Shown here piece after piece: positions 45,541-56,936 of a DNA stretch of 64,000 nucleotides (its first letter is position 1; the number at the start of each line of letters is the position of its first letter). The notes below the pieces were generated by a model that was given only the letters and a program-made list of their open reading frames with translations, had not been told where the DNA came from and searched no databases. The stretch is taken from positions 200,888,501 to 200,952,500 of the forward strand of contig NC_092587.1 of assembly GCF_047663525.1 (NCBI RefSeq). Reading direction: 5' to 3'. Source of the stretch: Anas platyrhynchos (taxonomy: Eukaryota > Chordata > Aves > Anseriformes > Anatidae). The position numbers and the translations under genes are program-made.

Positions 45541-46280
45541 TCAAAGCATTGGTGGGCCCTGGCTTGAGAGGAGCTCAGGCCTTTCTCTGGACCTCCTGGA
45601 GGAGCTGTGGAACCCCTCCACTGCCCTCCCAGCAGCAGCTGAGCATGCAGCCCAAAGTCCCCGCGCGTGGGAGCCCAGACAATCATCTCTCTTCTTACCA
45701 GGAAAAGTTTCTTTCTTGTAAGGGAGCCCATGAACATTGGCAAAGTGCTCCGAAACCTGGAAGACGGGCTTCTTTGCATCAAGGAGCTTAACGCCTGCCA
45801 TGGGCTGCTCCTGTTTAACAGCAAAGAAGGTGCCCAGCCCAGGTACTGTGACACCCTGAAAAGCAAGAAATCAGGAACACGGGTCAGGATTTCTGGGGCT
45901 TCTCCAAGCAAGAAGATGGGCCCTCATGCCTTGGCCACTGCTCATGAGAAGGTGCCAGGCAGTGTCACTCTGCAGAGCCCTGGAGATGGCCTTGATGTCA
46001 CGGATTTTCCCAGTTCCCTCCTTTTTTCCCTCTAAAGTGACGCTGGGCTAGTAAGAGCACAGCCAACACCCTCAGCTCAATAAAAATCCCCCAAAGAGTT
46101 CCCTCCAACCAGTTCCCAACAAGTAGGGAAAGCCTTGAGTGCCAGCACCAGCGACATGCTGGCCTGCCCACTCTGGCCACGGACAACACACAAGCACCAG
46201 GCAGAATGGACCCGTCCTTCTGCTGGAGCTGGGCTCTTCTTTTGTGCATACTGCCAGAGCAGCAAGGGGCAGATCCCAGG
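45541..46280 (-). pseudogene. CCDC81-like: CCDC81-like fragment with intact exon 3
   Basis: Exon 3 at 45699-45855 (minus, 157 nt) has both splice sites and encodes VTVPGLGTFFAVKQ and KKPVFQVSEHFANVHGLPYK. It is almost identical to 52795-52951. The second HU-domain exon is missing: novel-family sequence begins at about 45540. Part of the intron towards exon 2 follows to about 46280. Confidence 0.8.
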
Positions 46281-46706
46281 CTGCCAAGCCCAACGAGCCG
46301 CCGCCAAGCAGGCACCAGAGGCTGCAGGAAGGTTCCAGAAGCAGCGGCAGCAGCCCGCGCAGGGGCAGCTGCGAGTGCAGGAGCTGCTCATGGGCTGTGG
46401 GCTCAGCGGCAGACGCCTGCCCCTGCAGGGGACGAGGCCCACCCAGAGCCTGCCCAGCGGCATGGGCCTTGCCCAGACATCCTGGGGGGAAGCCCTGGCC
46501 GCAACAAGTGAGCGGGGGGGATGCAGAAGCCCCTCACAAATGCTGACGAAAAACAGGGCCCTCAAAGTGAGAGGCCATGTCACTTACCATGACAGCCCCG
46601 GAATGCGGAGAAAAGTGGCACTGCTCGCTCCAGACAGCACAAAGTTTCCTTCAGCACAAAAAAGAAGAAAGGCCTCTTGGCTCTAGATGCCGCCCGACAC
46701 CACTGG
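46281..46706 (+). repeat. GC-rich family-shared segment
   Basis: Copy of the segment at 10690-10930, and of 640-840 inverted. It directly precedes the tandem unit. Confidence 0.5.
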
Positions 46707-46719
46707 CAGCCGTGCTGGG

Positions 46720-48029
46720 GACAGCCCAAGGCCTCAGCCAGCTTGTGGCGCGGGGGGCAGGCAGAACTGCCAAATGGCCGCCAGGGCTGTCAGAGGGCGG
46801 GGCTGGAGCCGCCCTGTCAGGGAGCAGCTTTTCTCTCTCTCTCCCTGCACTCAGGGAGCACTTTCCTGTAGATCCCCTTTCCTGTAGGGCCACAGCTGAG
46901 CCGAGCATGCCAGCACTGAGAAGGAAACTCTCTCCTTTCAGTCCCATACAATCCTCGAGAGTGCCCCAGGGGGTGTGCAAGGTGATCCATTTGGGTGTGG
47001 GAAGGAAATGCTAGAACTGCCATTCGTTTATTCATGAAATCTCGAAAGGGAATAAGGAAGAAGGAATGCTTCACGAGTGTTTAATATAGAGCTTGTGCCT
47101 GGCACCCTCCCTCAGTGTCTCCATGTGTCAGATGGCCACGTTGCACATGGTCTGTGAGGTGTCCTGAGGGACGAGCGTGTGCTCCACAACACGGAGGTTT
47201 TCTCCGTGGCACCCTCACTCGGTCACAAGCTTTCAGCATTATGTGACGTAGCAGATTACATGGGCCGGGTTCAGTAGACTTCAGGATGATGTGCTTAAAA
47301 GGGATTTGAGGAAATCAGTTCAAAGGATGCCTATAGATTGGGATCTCTAAGGCCAAAGGCAGCAATTCAGCAAGAGGTATTCCACCCAAGTGGAATTGAC
47401 AGCAACTTGCATCGAGGCTGCCTGATGAGGGATCAAAGTCCCCGAAAGTTTTAGGAGGAGAGAATGAAAACTGTGAGAGCATGTGAGAGAAAGAGAGCTC
47501 TTCACTCTCTTGTATGAGTGATGTGACAAAAAAAAATCAACTTGTCCTTCAGTTTTGTGCTGTGCAGATTTAAAGTCCCTGCTGGCTTTCCTTCCTTCTT
47601 TTCTCCCAGGTTTCAAACTCTCTCTCTCTCTCTGCTTTTTGGCCATGTGCAGACCCGAGAGGTCATGGAAAAGCTGTTTTCCAAAAAGAGGCTCTTAACT
47701 TCAAAGCTCCCTTGGCAGCAGTACCAGCAGGGAAGGAAGACTTGTTGCTAATTCTGGGCTGAGTGAGGAGTGAGGGCAGGTGCTTGATGCCTTTTTTTTT
47801 TTATTTCCTGGGACCAAAGGGAAGGTTGCAGTGAGCCGTTACCTTGGAAGTTCCACCCTGGAAGGATCAAGAGCTCCCAGCTCTTCCCAGCTCTCCAGGC
47901 ACAGGCAGGATCTGATGCTGGATCCTAAGGGCACCTGTCTTTCAGCAAGGGAGAATCAGCAGCCTCAGCTAGGAGGCCTTCGTGGCTGTCTTGGCAGGCC
48001 ACGAGTGGTGCTACTTGAACTGCTTAACA
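46720..48029. other. No gene recognised
   Basis: Open frames of 60-110 codons occur on both strands but I see no family match. About 47130-47210 resembles LTR sequence at 22330-22380. A T-run lies at 47792-47801 and a CT repeat at 47617-47634. Confidence 0.45.
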
Positions 48030-48490
48030 GTCCCACAAAAATTGTGAGGTGGATTATTGAGGGAACAGAGCATCTCTCCTATGAAGAGAGGCTGGGAGAG
48101 ATGGGACTGTTTAGCCTGGAGAAGAGAAAGCTCAGGGGGGGATCAGTGGATAACTGCATGCCTGCGGGCAGGGTGCAAAGGCAATGGAGCCAGGCTCATT
48201 TCAGTGGAGCCCAATGACAGGACAGGAGGCGATGGGCGCAGAAGCAAACACAGTGGCTTCCATCTGAACCTCAGGATCCATTTCTGTAGTGTGTGGGTGA
48301 GCGAGTCCTCTCACGGGTTCTCCAGTGAGGCTGTAGAGTCTCCCTCCTCAAGGGGAGACACTTGAAAGCCATCTCCACAGGACATGCTCCTTGGACACTG
48401 GTGCTGGGTAGCAATGTTTGAGCAGGGGGTTGGCCAAGCTGACCTCTTCAGGTACCTTCCAACCTCAACCATTCTGTGTTTCTGTGAAAT
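48030..48490 (+). mobile_element. CR1 3' fragment
   Basis: Sense CR1 3' end with GAAGAGAGGCTGGGAGAGAT, TTTAGCCTGGAGAAGAGAAA and the CTTCCAACCTCAACCATTCT tail. It repeats at 58846-59306. Its tail lies just beyond the AATAAA of the minus-strand gene fragment. Confidence 0.9.
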
Positions 48491-48538
48491 CAGAACACTA
48501 CAAAGCCCGTCTGGTCCTTCCAGCAGGAAGCAAAAGAC

Positions 48539-50529
48539 TTTATTGGGCTCGCAGCTGCTCCCAGCTGCGAGGGGTCCTCGCTGGTTTCCCTGATGCTCGT
48601 GTCATCTTTGGCATTGGAAGCACAGGGATTTTCTCACCAACGCTAGGGAGAGAAAAAGAAAGGGTTCAAGTTTCTGTTCCAGTGAGGGCAGCAGAGTGAC
48701 ACTCCCTGCTCCCTTCAGCCCCAGTCCTGTGCAGCGTGCATATGCAGGAGTCCCAAGGCTCTGTGTGGCCTTGTGGGGGCCCCTCGAGTCCCAGCCAGTG
48801 ACAGGGAATCTACGCAGCGCCAGGCCGAGGCGCTGTGTGAGACCGGGCTGGAGACCTTTGGCCAAGCAGCTACGGAAGGCCAGGGCAAGGGTTCTCGTGA
48901 GCCTGGGGGCCTCATTGCCCAAGGAAGGGGCTGTTGCTAGTGGAATGAAGGCTGTTGCAGGAGAGGTTTACCAAATCAGAAGATCCTCTGCAGAATTTCC
49001 AGGGATGTCGACAGCTCTGCTCTTGGTCTTGTCTTTCTGCAGGACCTCCCCTCTCCTCTCCAGCTGTTTCCTCACGCGCTCAGTCCGCACTGAAAGGCAG
49101 CTGCAGCAACAGAGAAAAAAACTCTCAGGTGGGCTCTGAAGGTCCTCACCTGTCTGCCCAAAAGCAGGGAGCACAGCCTCCTTCCATTGTGGGTGCGTCA
49201 CTGTCAGCTGCAGGGGAGCTTTAGGACTTTGGGTCTGCAGGGGGACAGCTGGAGGCAGGGCCTCTCCACGGTCATTCTCTCCGCGAGGCAGCCAGGGGAT
49301 GGAGAGCCAAAGCCCAGAGCTGAGCAACCCGCATGCTGGATCCCTCGGGCAGCCTGCTGCAGCTCAGCTTTTCCTGGCCTTTTTTGGAAGCTGGCCCACA
49401 CTTACCTGGCACTCGGTTTGCTCAGAGGAGCTGCCTCAGCCTTCTTCTCCGGCGGGTGAGGGATTAGGACATGCTGCTGTTTCATGTCCACTGGCACCAT
49501 CTGCAGAGACTTTTTCCATTCCACAAGTGCCATGGAGGATGTGCTCTCTGTCTGCAGCCCCTGCATTTCCTTCTGCGTCTTCTGCTACAGGGGAAGCAGA
49601 AACAAGGAACGTTTTTAGATGGGGGTGCTAACGTGGGAGCTGTCCCATGGCAGTGGGGCAGTCGTCCCCTCAGGGTTTCCGCAGGCTCAGGGCAGTTTCC
49701 CTGCAGCCTGCTTTCTCTCAGAAAGGCAGCATGAAAGGGTAACACCCTCAGCCTCTGAAACTAAGGGCAAGAACACTTTCACTGCAGTGGGCTTTGCAGG
49801 AGCCCTTGTCCTTCTCAGAGGAAAACAAGGCTCAGAAAGTGCACGCTTTTCTCTTGGAGAGAAGCTTCCTTGCAGAGCTAAGAGGGGAAGAGTGTGCACA
49901 TGGCCCCCTGAGAGAAGAGAAAGGTTCCTTCTCGAGTGCTTGAAAGCACTTGTCATACCATGGGCCCGTGTCTCAAGCAGCATTTTTCCTACAGGGCACA
50001 AGGGCATGCAGTTATTAAAGAAATGTCAAATCTCCATGATGGCAACCCGTGAAACAACCCGGCAATGGGCACAAAGATGCAGTGGCTACCTGTCCTCCTC
50101 TCCGTTGACCCTCACAGGCAGGGGCTTGAGTTTGGGGCCAGGCCACAGCACAGAGCTTGCCCTTCCCCTCTTCTGCCATTCTTGAGGAGCTTTCCTCACG
50201 GGTTGTCAGCAGCCTGCAAGCACAGAAGAGGAGGATTTCCTGCTCTAGTTTTTGCTCACCAATCAGGTCCCCAGCAGGGAAAGGGAAGTTGGTGGGGCAT
50301 GTGTCGGGACCCCTGTGGAATTCACCAAGTCCCCATGTCTAAGGAAAGCCGCTTGATGACTCAAGAAAAGCCGAGGGGCTGCTTCTTTTAGGCTCCCCCC
50401 AGCCTCACCTGCGAGAAGGCTCTTTTTCCACTGCAGCCTGGCTCAGCTTTGCCTCCCCTTTCATCTTGGAGAGTCTGGATAGAGAGAGACTCTGGGGTGT
50501 GAGCAGCTGGCTCTTAATAGGAGGCATCC
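48539..50529 (-). pseudogene. CCDC81-like: 3' half of a CCDC81-like gene
   Basis: Minus-strand exons with good splice sites: 50409-50529 (MPPIKSQLLTPQ, ending KEPSR), 49406-49584 (QKTQKEMQGLQTESTSSM, ending LSKPSA) and 48968-49100, which reads VRTERVRKQLERRGE and ends in TAA. An AATAAA signal is at 48539-48544. No HU-domain exons precede it before the AATAAA of the neighbouring gene at 50881. The 50409-50529 exon recurs near 13260 and 43100. I assign it to the family by position and by its co-occurrence with HU exons; its own sequence I do not recognise. A CR1 tail sits at 50700-50830. Confidence 0.55.
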
Positions 50530-50880
50530 CTGTAAGGAGGAAACGAGAAGGCTCGTCAGTGCTGCTCCTTGGTGGCCACACAAAGAGGCAGGGAATGAGC
50601 CTCCCTGCTGGATCCGGTGCTACTTGTAAAAGGCAGAGCAAGCTGGGAGATGGGTTGGCCGAGAAGGGAGTCTCCTTGGCCACTGGCATTTCACGGGTGG
50701 GGATGGGAGTCATCTGCACAGGACATGCTCCTTGGACACTGGTGCTGGGTTGCCCAGTTTGAGCAGGGGTTTGGCCAAGCTGACGTCTTCAGGTAGCTCC
50801 CATCCTAAAACCATTCTGTGTTCTGTGAAATCGGCACACTACGAAGCCCGTGCTGGTCCCTCCAGCAGGAAGTAACAGTC

Positions 50881-53690
50881 TTTATTGGGCTTGCAACTGC
50901 TCAGGTGGGGATGGGAGTCCTGGGACTCCCTGCTGCCACTGTACCCCACATTCTACCTTTGGACACATCTAATCCTGTTGAATGCTATGGGAAGCGCGGG
51001 GCTGCCCTGCCATTCTGGTTCCTACGAAGGCCCAGCAGAGCTACTGCCACAGGGAACTGGGGTCAGAGGAGGGGCCTCATCCTGTGCAAAGCGCAGCCTT
51101 CCAGCCTCGCCTCTGTACCCCTTGCCCTCAGGAGGACATTCAGAAGGGAAGGGCAGAGAGGTCTCCCAGGGGCTGTCACTCCCAAGAGCCCGCTCTCACA
51201 TTACCTCTTCTGGTAGACTCTCCCTCCACACTTGCGTCTCCCTTCTTCTCCAAAGCAGAACCCTTGGGTGCTTGGAGAGACCCTTCCCCTGCAGCTCTTC
51301 CCCGAGGTATGTAGAGCCCAATCCTGGAAGAAAGACCAAGGCAGTGTGACTACAGGGCACCACATTCTAGGGCTGTAGGGTGCTGGTCTTGGTGCCAGCA
51401 TCTGAGAGGGGCTTGCTGTGGGCTGGGCAGGGAATAGACATCCTCCCAGCCCTTGGTACACAAAGAGAATGCCCCCAAAACAAGCAAGAATCGGTGTGGA
51501 GTGGAGGAGGAACCAGTGCTTGGAAAAGTCCCCCTCCAGCTCCTCCCTGAGCACTGGGCAAGCCCTGGCACTGCTGACCTTCCGGAGAGGAGCTGAAAAG
51601 CTGCCAAAACTCTCAGCCAAGGGCTGCAGAAGCAATGCACCCACCTGGGAAAGATGATGACACCTCGAGAAGCTGGATGTGAGACCATGCTTTTTCTCTC
51701 CGATGTGGCCAACTCCGTTGTGCTTAAACTCTGCAGGAGAGACAGTCGTGGGTGAGACCATGGACAGGAAGGGATGCCCGTGCCAATGAAGGCATCGCGG
51801 CTGCTCAGGCAGAAAGCTGCCCACGGGCAGAGCTTGCAGGGCTTAGTGTTCACCCCTCCTTACAAGCAGCACAAGCTGCCCAGCAAGTGCCTGCACCCGG
51901 CAAATCACTGCCTGGCTTTGTGCAGGGGCCAGACTCCTGTGCCTCATCAGGAGACGCGTCTGACCCAGAAGGAGAAGTCCCTCCCAACGGCCTCTCGGGG
52001 CATTTCCCAGGAGCCCTGGGCTGTGCTGGTGCAGTGAGAAACTTACAGTGAGGCGGCATTTCAACAGCTGGCCGTTGCTATTCAGGTTGTGAACAAAGTC
52101 GGAGGAAAAGTGCATTTGGACTCTGTTCTGGCGGAAGACCAGACGGCCGATGTCCTTGAAGATGAAATCCACAGCCTGCTTCTTTGCAAGGGTGTAGGAG
52201 AGAAAGAGCAGGGTCTCCTGAATGCAGCGCTGCACGGTGTCCCGAGGAATGCCGATGTCCAAGGACAACCAGGCATAATTCAGGAAAACAAATGGAGGTA
52301 TTCCTGAGGGAGAGGAAGCAAGGAGAAAATAACTAAGACAGGCCTGCAGAGGAGGGCAGTCCCAGTTGGGTAGCTTCTGGGCCCTCCAGCACTGCTACAG
52401 AGCTGTCTTGCTGACTGCTCGTCTGGAGGAAGAGAATCCCTGAAAGACAGAGCTCCAAGAGCCTGGGGCAGCACAGTCGTGGGGCATCGCTGATGCCATA
52501 GAAGCTGATGCCCAGTGTCAGCCTGCACCTGCTGTTGTCCGAACTGCTTAGAGCAGAAGTCAACCACCAACGCAGCCATCAGGGTGCCAACAGGATGGGG
52601 AGGGACGTTTCTGGGAGCTGGTGTCTGGAGGGACGTGCAAGGCATTGATGGGCCTTGGCTTGAGAGGAGCTCAGGCCTTTCTCTGGACCTCCTGGAGGAG
52701 CTGTGGAACCCCTCCACTGCCCTCCCAGCAGCAGCTGAGCATGCAGCCCAAAGTCCCCGCGCGTGGGAGCCCAGACAATCATCTCTCTTCTTACCAGGAA
52801 AAGTTTCTTTCTTGTAAGGGAGCCCATGAACATTGGCAAAGTGCTCCGAAACCTGGAAGACGGGCTTCTTTGCGTCAAGGAGTTTAACGCCTGCCATGGG
52901 CCGGTCCTGTTTAACAGCAAAGAAGGTGCCCAGCCCAGGTACTGTGACACCCTGAAAAGCAAGAAATCAGGAACACGGGTCAGTATTTCTGGGGCTTCTC
53001 CAAGCAAGAAGATGGGCCCTCATGCCTTGGCCACTGCTCATGAGAAGTTGCCAGGCAGTGTCACTCTGCAGAGCCCTGGAGATGGCCTCAATGTCATGGA
53101 TTTTCCCAACAAGCAGGGAAAGCCTTGAGTGCCAGCACCAGCGACATGCTGGCCTGCCCACTCTGGCCACGGGCAACACACAAGCACCAGGCAGAATGGA
53201 CCCCGTCCTTCTGCTGGAGCTGGGCTCTTCTTTTGTGCATATTGCCAGAGCAGCAAGGGGCCCCTGACACCTCTGCAGTTTGCAGGCCACCGCTGGGGTG
53301 TTTCTGATGCTTGAGGAGGCGGGCTGTGGGAAAGAGCAGAGTAAGAGGGCAGGATGAGGCTGCCAAGCTCACCTTGTTCAGCGCAAACTGCCTGCGGATG
53401 AAGTGGGATACTGCATCCCAAACTTTCACAATCTCTGAAAAGCAAGGGCAAGAGACGTCATACTGCAAGCCAGCTTTCTCGTCCAGCACAGTCCTCGTGG
53501 CCAATGGGGCCAGTGTCTATGTCCCCAGACCCTCCCTCTCTCTCCCCACAAGAAACTGCAGCTCAAGTGGGCTGCGCTGCTGCCTGTTCCTCAGGCACCT
53601 CCTGTTGGGCTCACCATCGTCCTGGAGGTGCATGAGTGTTGGACACATGAGGCGGCCGTTGCACAGGATGGGAGCACTCCTGGCCTCCAT
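50881..53690 (-). CDS. CCDC81-like: CCDC81-like gene with two HU-like domains
   Basis: Best copy of this family. Exons on the minus strand: 53615-53690 (start codon at 53690, MEARSAPIL...MHLQDD), 53373-53434 (VWDAVSHFIRRQFALNK), 52795-52951 (VTVPGLGTFFAVKQ, KKPVFQVSEHFANVHGLPYK), 51864-52303 (NYAWLSLDIGIPRDTVQRC, FIFKDIGRLVF) and 51645-51730. All have GT-AG borders and phases fit (1, 0, 1, 0, 2). Exons 1-3 give the first HU-like domain and exon 4 the second, the arrangement and intron positions I recall for CCDC81, a protein linked to centrosomes and cilia. An exon at 51205-51323 and AATAAA at 50881-50886 follow; I could not resolve the reading frame after exon 5, so the C-terminus is uncertain and the gene may be truncated compared with CCDC81, whose C-terminal coiled coils I do not see. 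Confidence 0.7.
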
Positions 53691-53699
53691 CTCGCTCCG

Positions 53700-54720
53700 G
53701 GCCTCCTCCACTCGTCAGCAGGAATTGTCCCACGCGGGGACGCTGCTTCCCAGTGCCTTTGGCTGCTTTCTGCAAGGCAGCTCCTCAAGATCACAGCGGC
53801 AGCACCAGCAGAGCAGCACCAGCCACTGCCTCCTGAAGGCCTCGCAGCCAAGTGAGGGCAGGTCGCGGCGCACAGGGCTTTTGAGCAGGACGTGGTGTGA
53901 TGTCACAGACGGCCCCGCTGTTGCCTCATCGCGTGTCACAACAGGGGCTGCAGCCTGCCCTGTCAGGGAGCTGCCTCCCCAAGGAGACTGCTGCACCCTG
54001 GAGATTCGGGCAGAGCAGTCCGCAGGCTGTGAGGGTCACTGCAGGGTGCTGGCCCCAGGCCTTGCCCCAGGAGCAGGAAAGGAGGCTGCAACTTCTCTTA
54101 GCACTGTCCAGGACTTTTCCTTGGGCTGAACCTTCCCACGTCATCCAGCTATAGGTGCAGGGAGCACCGTCCCCTTCCACTTTCTGTGCGTGACCCTCAG
54201 CTCTGGTGATTTTTTAGCCAGCAGGGTGACCACTGGAGTTAGAGCCTCTTCGTTTTCATTCCTTCTCTGAAGCAGCCAGTGGGTGGATGGCCAAAGACTG
54301 CACTAGAGTGTTGGGGAATACTGTGACTCCAAATGTGTAATAACGCAAGTGCATTTTAAAAGAGGTCAGTCAGAAGTCTGATCACACTGCAAACATTTGG
54401 GCAGCATTTCTCTCTCCTCTTCTGCTTTTTCTTCCAAGTGGTTGCAGCTACCCACTATAAATAAAACAAATGAAATAAAGGAAAGTGGTGAGGAAAATGT
54501 AATGTTACATAGCCAGGTGTGCATTCTCGTGAAAAATGGGCTCCAGACAGTTCTTTCTATGTTAATGAGGCCAAGTGCCCACACCAGGCTCAGACTCTTT
54601 AGGTAGCTTGTTAACTGCCACAGACCACAACGTGGAGTGATGGCACTTGGTGGAGCCTGCAGAACTGGCACACCCAGTATGGTCTTAGCAAAAGCTGTAC
54701 ATACCCGCCTGAGAACTTTT
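53700..54720. other. Upstream region of the CCDC81-like gene; no further gene recognised
   Basis: Contains the 5' flank of the CCDC81-like gene. About 54170-54305 is a diverged copy of 49185-49320. Open plus-strand frames here are antisense to or upstream of that gene and are not convincing. Confidence 0.45.
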
Positions 54721-54945
54721 GCAGGACATGCTAGGGGAGTTTTAGGTTGGATCTTAGGAAGAACTCCTTTACCGAAAGGGTTGTTAGACATTGGAACAGG
54801 CTGCCCAGGGAAGTGGTGGAGTCCCCATCCCTGGAGGGATGAGGTCCCATCCCTGGGACCCTTCCAATTAGGTGGTAAATTCTTCATCCCTGGAGGGATG
54901 AGGTCCCATCCCTGGGACCCTTCCAATTAGGTGGTAAATTCTTCC
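54721..54945 (+). mobile_element. CR1 scrap and 59-bp tandem repeat
   Basis: GTTTTAGGTTGGATCTTAGG and GGAACAGGCTGCCCAGGGAA mark a CR1 3' piece. A 59-bp unit containing CATCCCTGGAGGGATGAGG is then present twice (about 54827-54945), spanning the junction between CR1 and the antisense ERV env. Confidence 0.85.
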
Positions 54946-55501
54946 TTGCCCTCCCATCGCCACATAGCCACCAATACCCTATACCTAATTTGCACCCACT
55001 TTCCGAAGATCCATCCACTCCAGACTCCTTATCAGGGTCGTATGCTACTTGGATAGTAATATTACAAGATGACCTTAAATTGGCTAGATTATATCCCCCT
55101 ACATTTTCCGTTTTTGAACAGTCAGGTTCCCGACCAAAACTAAGCCCCAGATTACGCAAGATCTTTTGTTCGCTGATATCATTGTCCCCCGTACACCGAC
55201 TTTTAACATTTCCCCATGCTTGTAAAGCAAATTTCGGTCCCTCAGGGAGGGTATAGTCTACCCTTTCCATTCCCCAACATTTAGTGGACCACATCTGATT
55301 ATTATATAATGCACTAGTCCAACTTCCGGAGGGTATCCCGTATAGTGGGATTTCCATATTGCCCCTCGGAAGTGCAGTGCATATCCAACAGTCTGATAAA
55401 TTTAAAGACCGGGCCACTCTTTCGGTTACGTTTACATACGAGTTTTCCTTCCATGCTTGAGCTGATACAATAGTTACAAGCAATGTCCAAAGTCTACGCA
55501 T
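54946..55501 (-). pseudogene. env: ERV env surface-subunit start
   Basis: The minus-strand frame from 55501 starts with a short hydrophobic leader (MRRLWTLLVTIVSAQA) and contains LSDCWICTALPRG, the CXXC motif typical of gammaretroviral surface subunits. It is cut after about 180 codons at the CR1 junction, so receptor-binding and fusion parts are missing. Confidence 0.82.
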
Positions 55502-56485
55502 GTTGCCTTTTCAATTTACACTTACTTGGTCCCGTCGTTTCAAGTGTCCATGGACCTTGTGTTGACTTGTTGATTCTCGTGTGGTGAATCCAAGCAGGTT
55601 GTTCTTTAATTTTTACTGCAGTGTATGACGTAAGCAGCACCTGAAAGGGTCCTTCCCATTGGGGTTCCCAAGAGTTTTTTCTGTAAGAGATTTTACATAT
55701 ATACAATCTCCAGGTTGTACATTGTGTATAGGTCTATCCAAACCCCTACTCCGGGTTCCAGCTACATGTTTTCCAATTTTATCTAACTGTTTCCCTAATG
55801 CCACCATGTAGGATGTCATAATTTCGTCTCCTGCTTGTGCGGACATCCCCTTCTGCCCCTTCTGCACTCCATAGGGTCGTCCATACAGGTTTTCAAAAGG
55901 GCTCAGTCCCTCCTTTGCTCTTGGCCTTGTTCGTATGCGTAAGAGAGCCAAAGGAAGAGAGTGAGGCCAGCCCAGATTAGCCTCCTGTCCCAATTTTACA
56001 ATCTGTTGTTTGATCAAGTGGTTCATCTTTTCTACCTGGCCACTTGACTGAGGGCGATATGGGGTATGAAGTTGCCAATCTATACCTAGATGGCGGCTGA
56101 TTTGTTGCACTATTCTTGAAATAAAATGTGGTCCCGTGTCAGAGGATATAGTAGCTGGTACTCCAAAACGTGGTATTATTTCCTGCATTAGTATTCTTAC
56201 CACTTCCCTAGCCTTGGCTGTTCTGGTAGGAAACGCCTCTGGCCAACCTGAAAACGTGTCAGTTAATACCAACATGTATCGATACCCCCCTTTTCTTGGG
56301 AGTTCCGAAAAATCAATCTGCCATTGCTGTCCAGGCCCATTCCCTTTTCCAATTTGGCCTATCTCTAATTTTGGAGTACTTTGGGGATTAGTCTGGAGGC
56401 AAAGGTCACACTGCTGAGTCACTTGTCTCACAGTGGTGTATAGATTCCTTGCTACAATTTTTCTGATCAAATGCTTATATAAGGC
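55502..56485 (-). pseudogene. pol: ERV integrase, nearly complete frame
   Basis: A 285-codon minus-strand frame (55613-56470) holds the end of the zinc-binding domain (CDLCLQ), the catalytic core with all three acidic positions visible ([15 protein letters not shown] and SGQVEKM) and most of the C-terminal domain; 55494-55706 continues it in another frame ([16 protein letters not shown]). A frameshift near 55690 and one near 56475 break it from its neighbours. It is clearly better preserved than the other pol copies in the window. Confidence 0.88.
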
Positions 56486-56936
56486 TTCAGCCCCCCAGTG
56501 CCTTTCTATGTTCCTCTCTTACCAAGGGCCATATCATATAAGAGGGAATAATCATTTTCCCTTGGGGGGTAAGAGCCCACCCCTCCTCCTTATAGGAACC
56601 TTCTAGATCAGTAATTAATTTCTGATCTTCTTTGGTATATTTGGGCTTACCTTCTAGGGAGATTTGCCCATCAGGGATCAGGGCCCCTTCTGTTTTCACC
56701 TCCCTTTTGGCTGCATGTTTTGCCTCTCTGTCCGCCAGCTCATTTCCTTTTTCCAATTCTGAGTTTGCTTTTTGGTGTGCTCTAATGTGCATGACTGCCA
56801 CTTTCTCAGGGAGTTGAACTGCTTCCAACAACTTCAGGATTTCTTTTGCATGCTTGATATTTTTGCCGTGCGAATTCCATAATCCCCTCTCCTTCCAGAT
56901 CACTCCGTGTGCATGTACAACCAAAAAGGCATATAC
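56486..56936 (-). pseudogene. pol: ERV RNase H end
   Basis: The minus-strand frame gives the RNase H C-terminal part (HAHGVIWKERGL, HIRAHQKANSELEKGNELAD) and leads to the integrase. The element is cut at 56936, where sequence of the novel gene family starts; reverse transcriptase is missing. Confidence 0.85.

Noticed and set aside
52021..52047. Possible GTAAGT donor and CAG acceptor inside the second HU-domain exon
   Set aside because: The intron would be only about 21-26 bases. The frame reads straight through in the copies at 14.5, 52 and 63 kb, so I treat it as exon.
54946..56936. ERV env and pol as functional host genes
   Set aside because: Frameshifts, a truncated surface subunit and missing reverse transcriptase show a broken element; only integrase is long and open.
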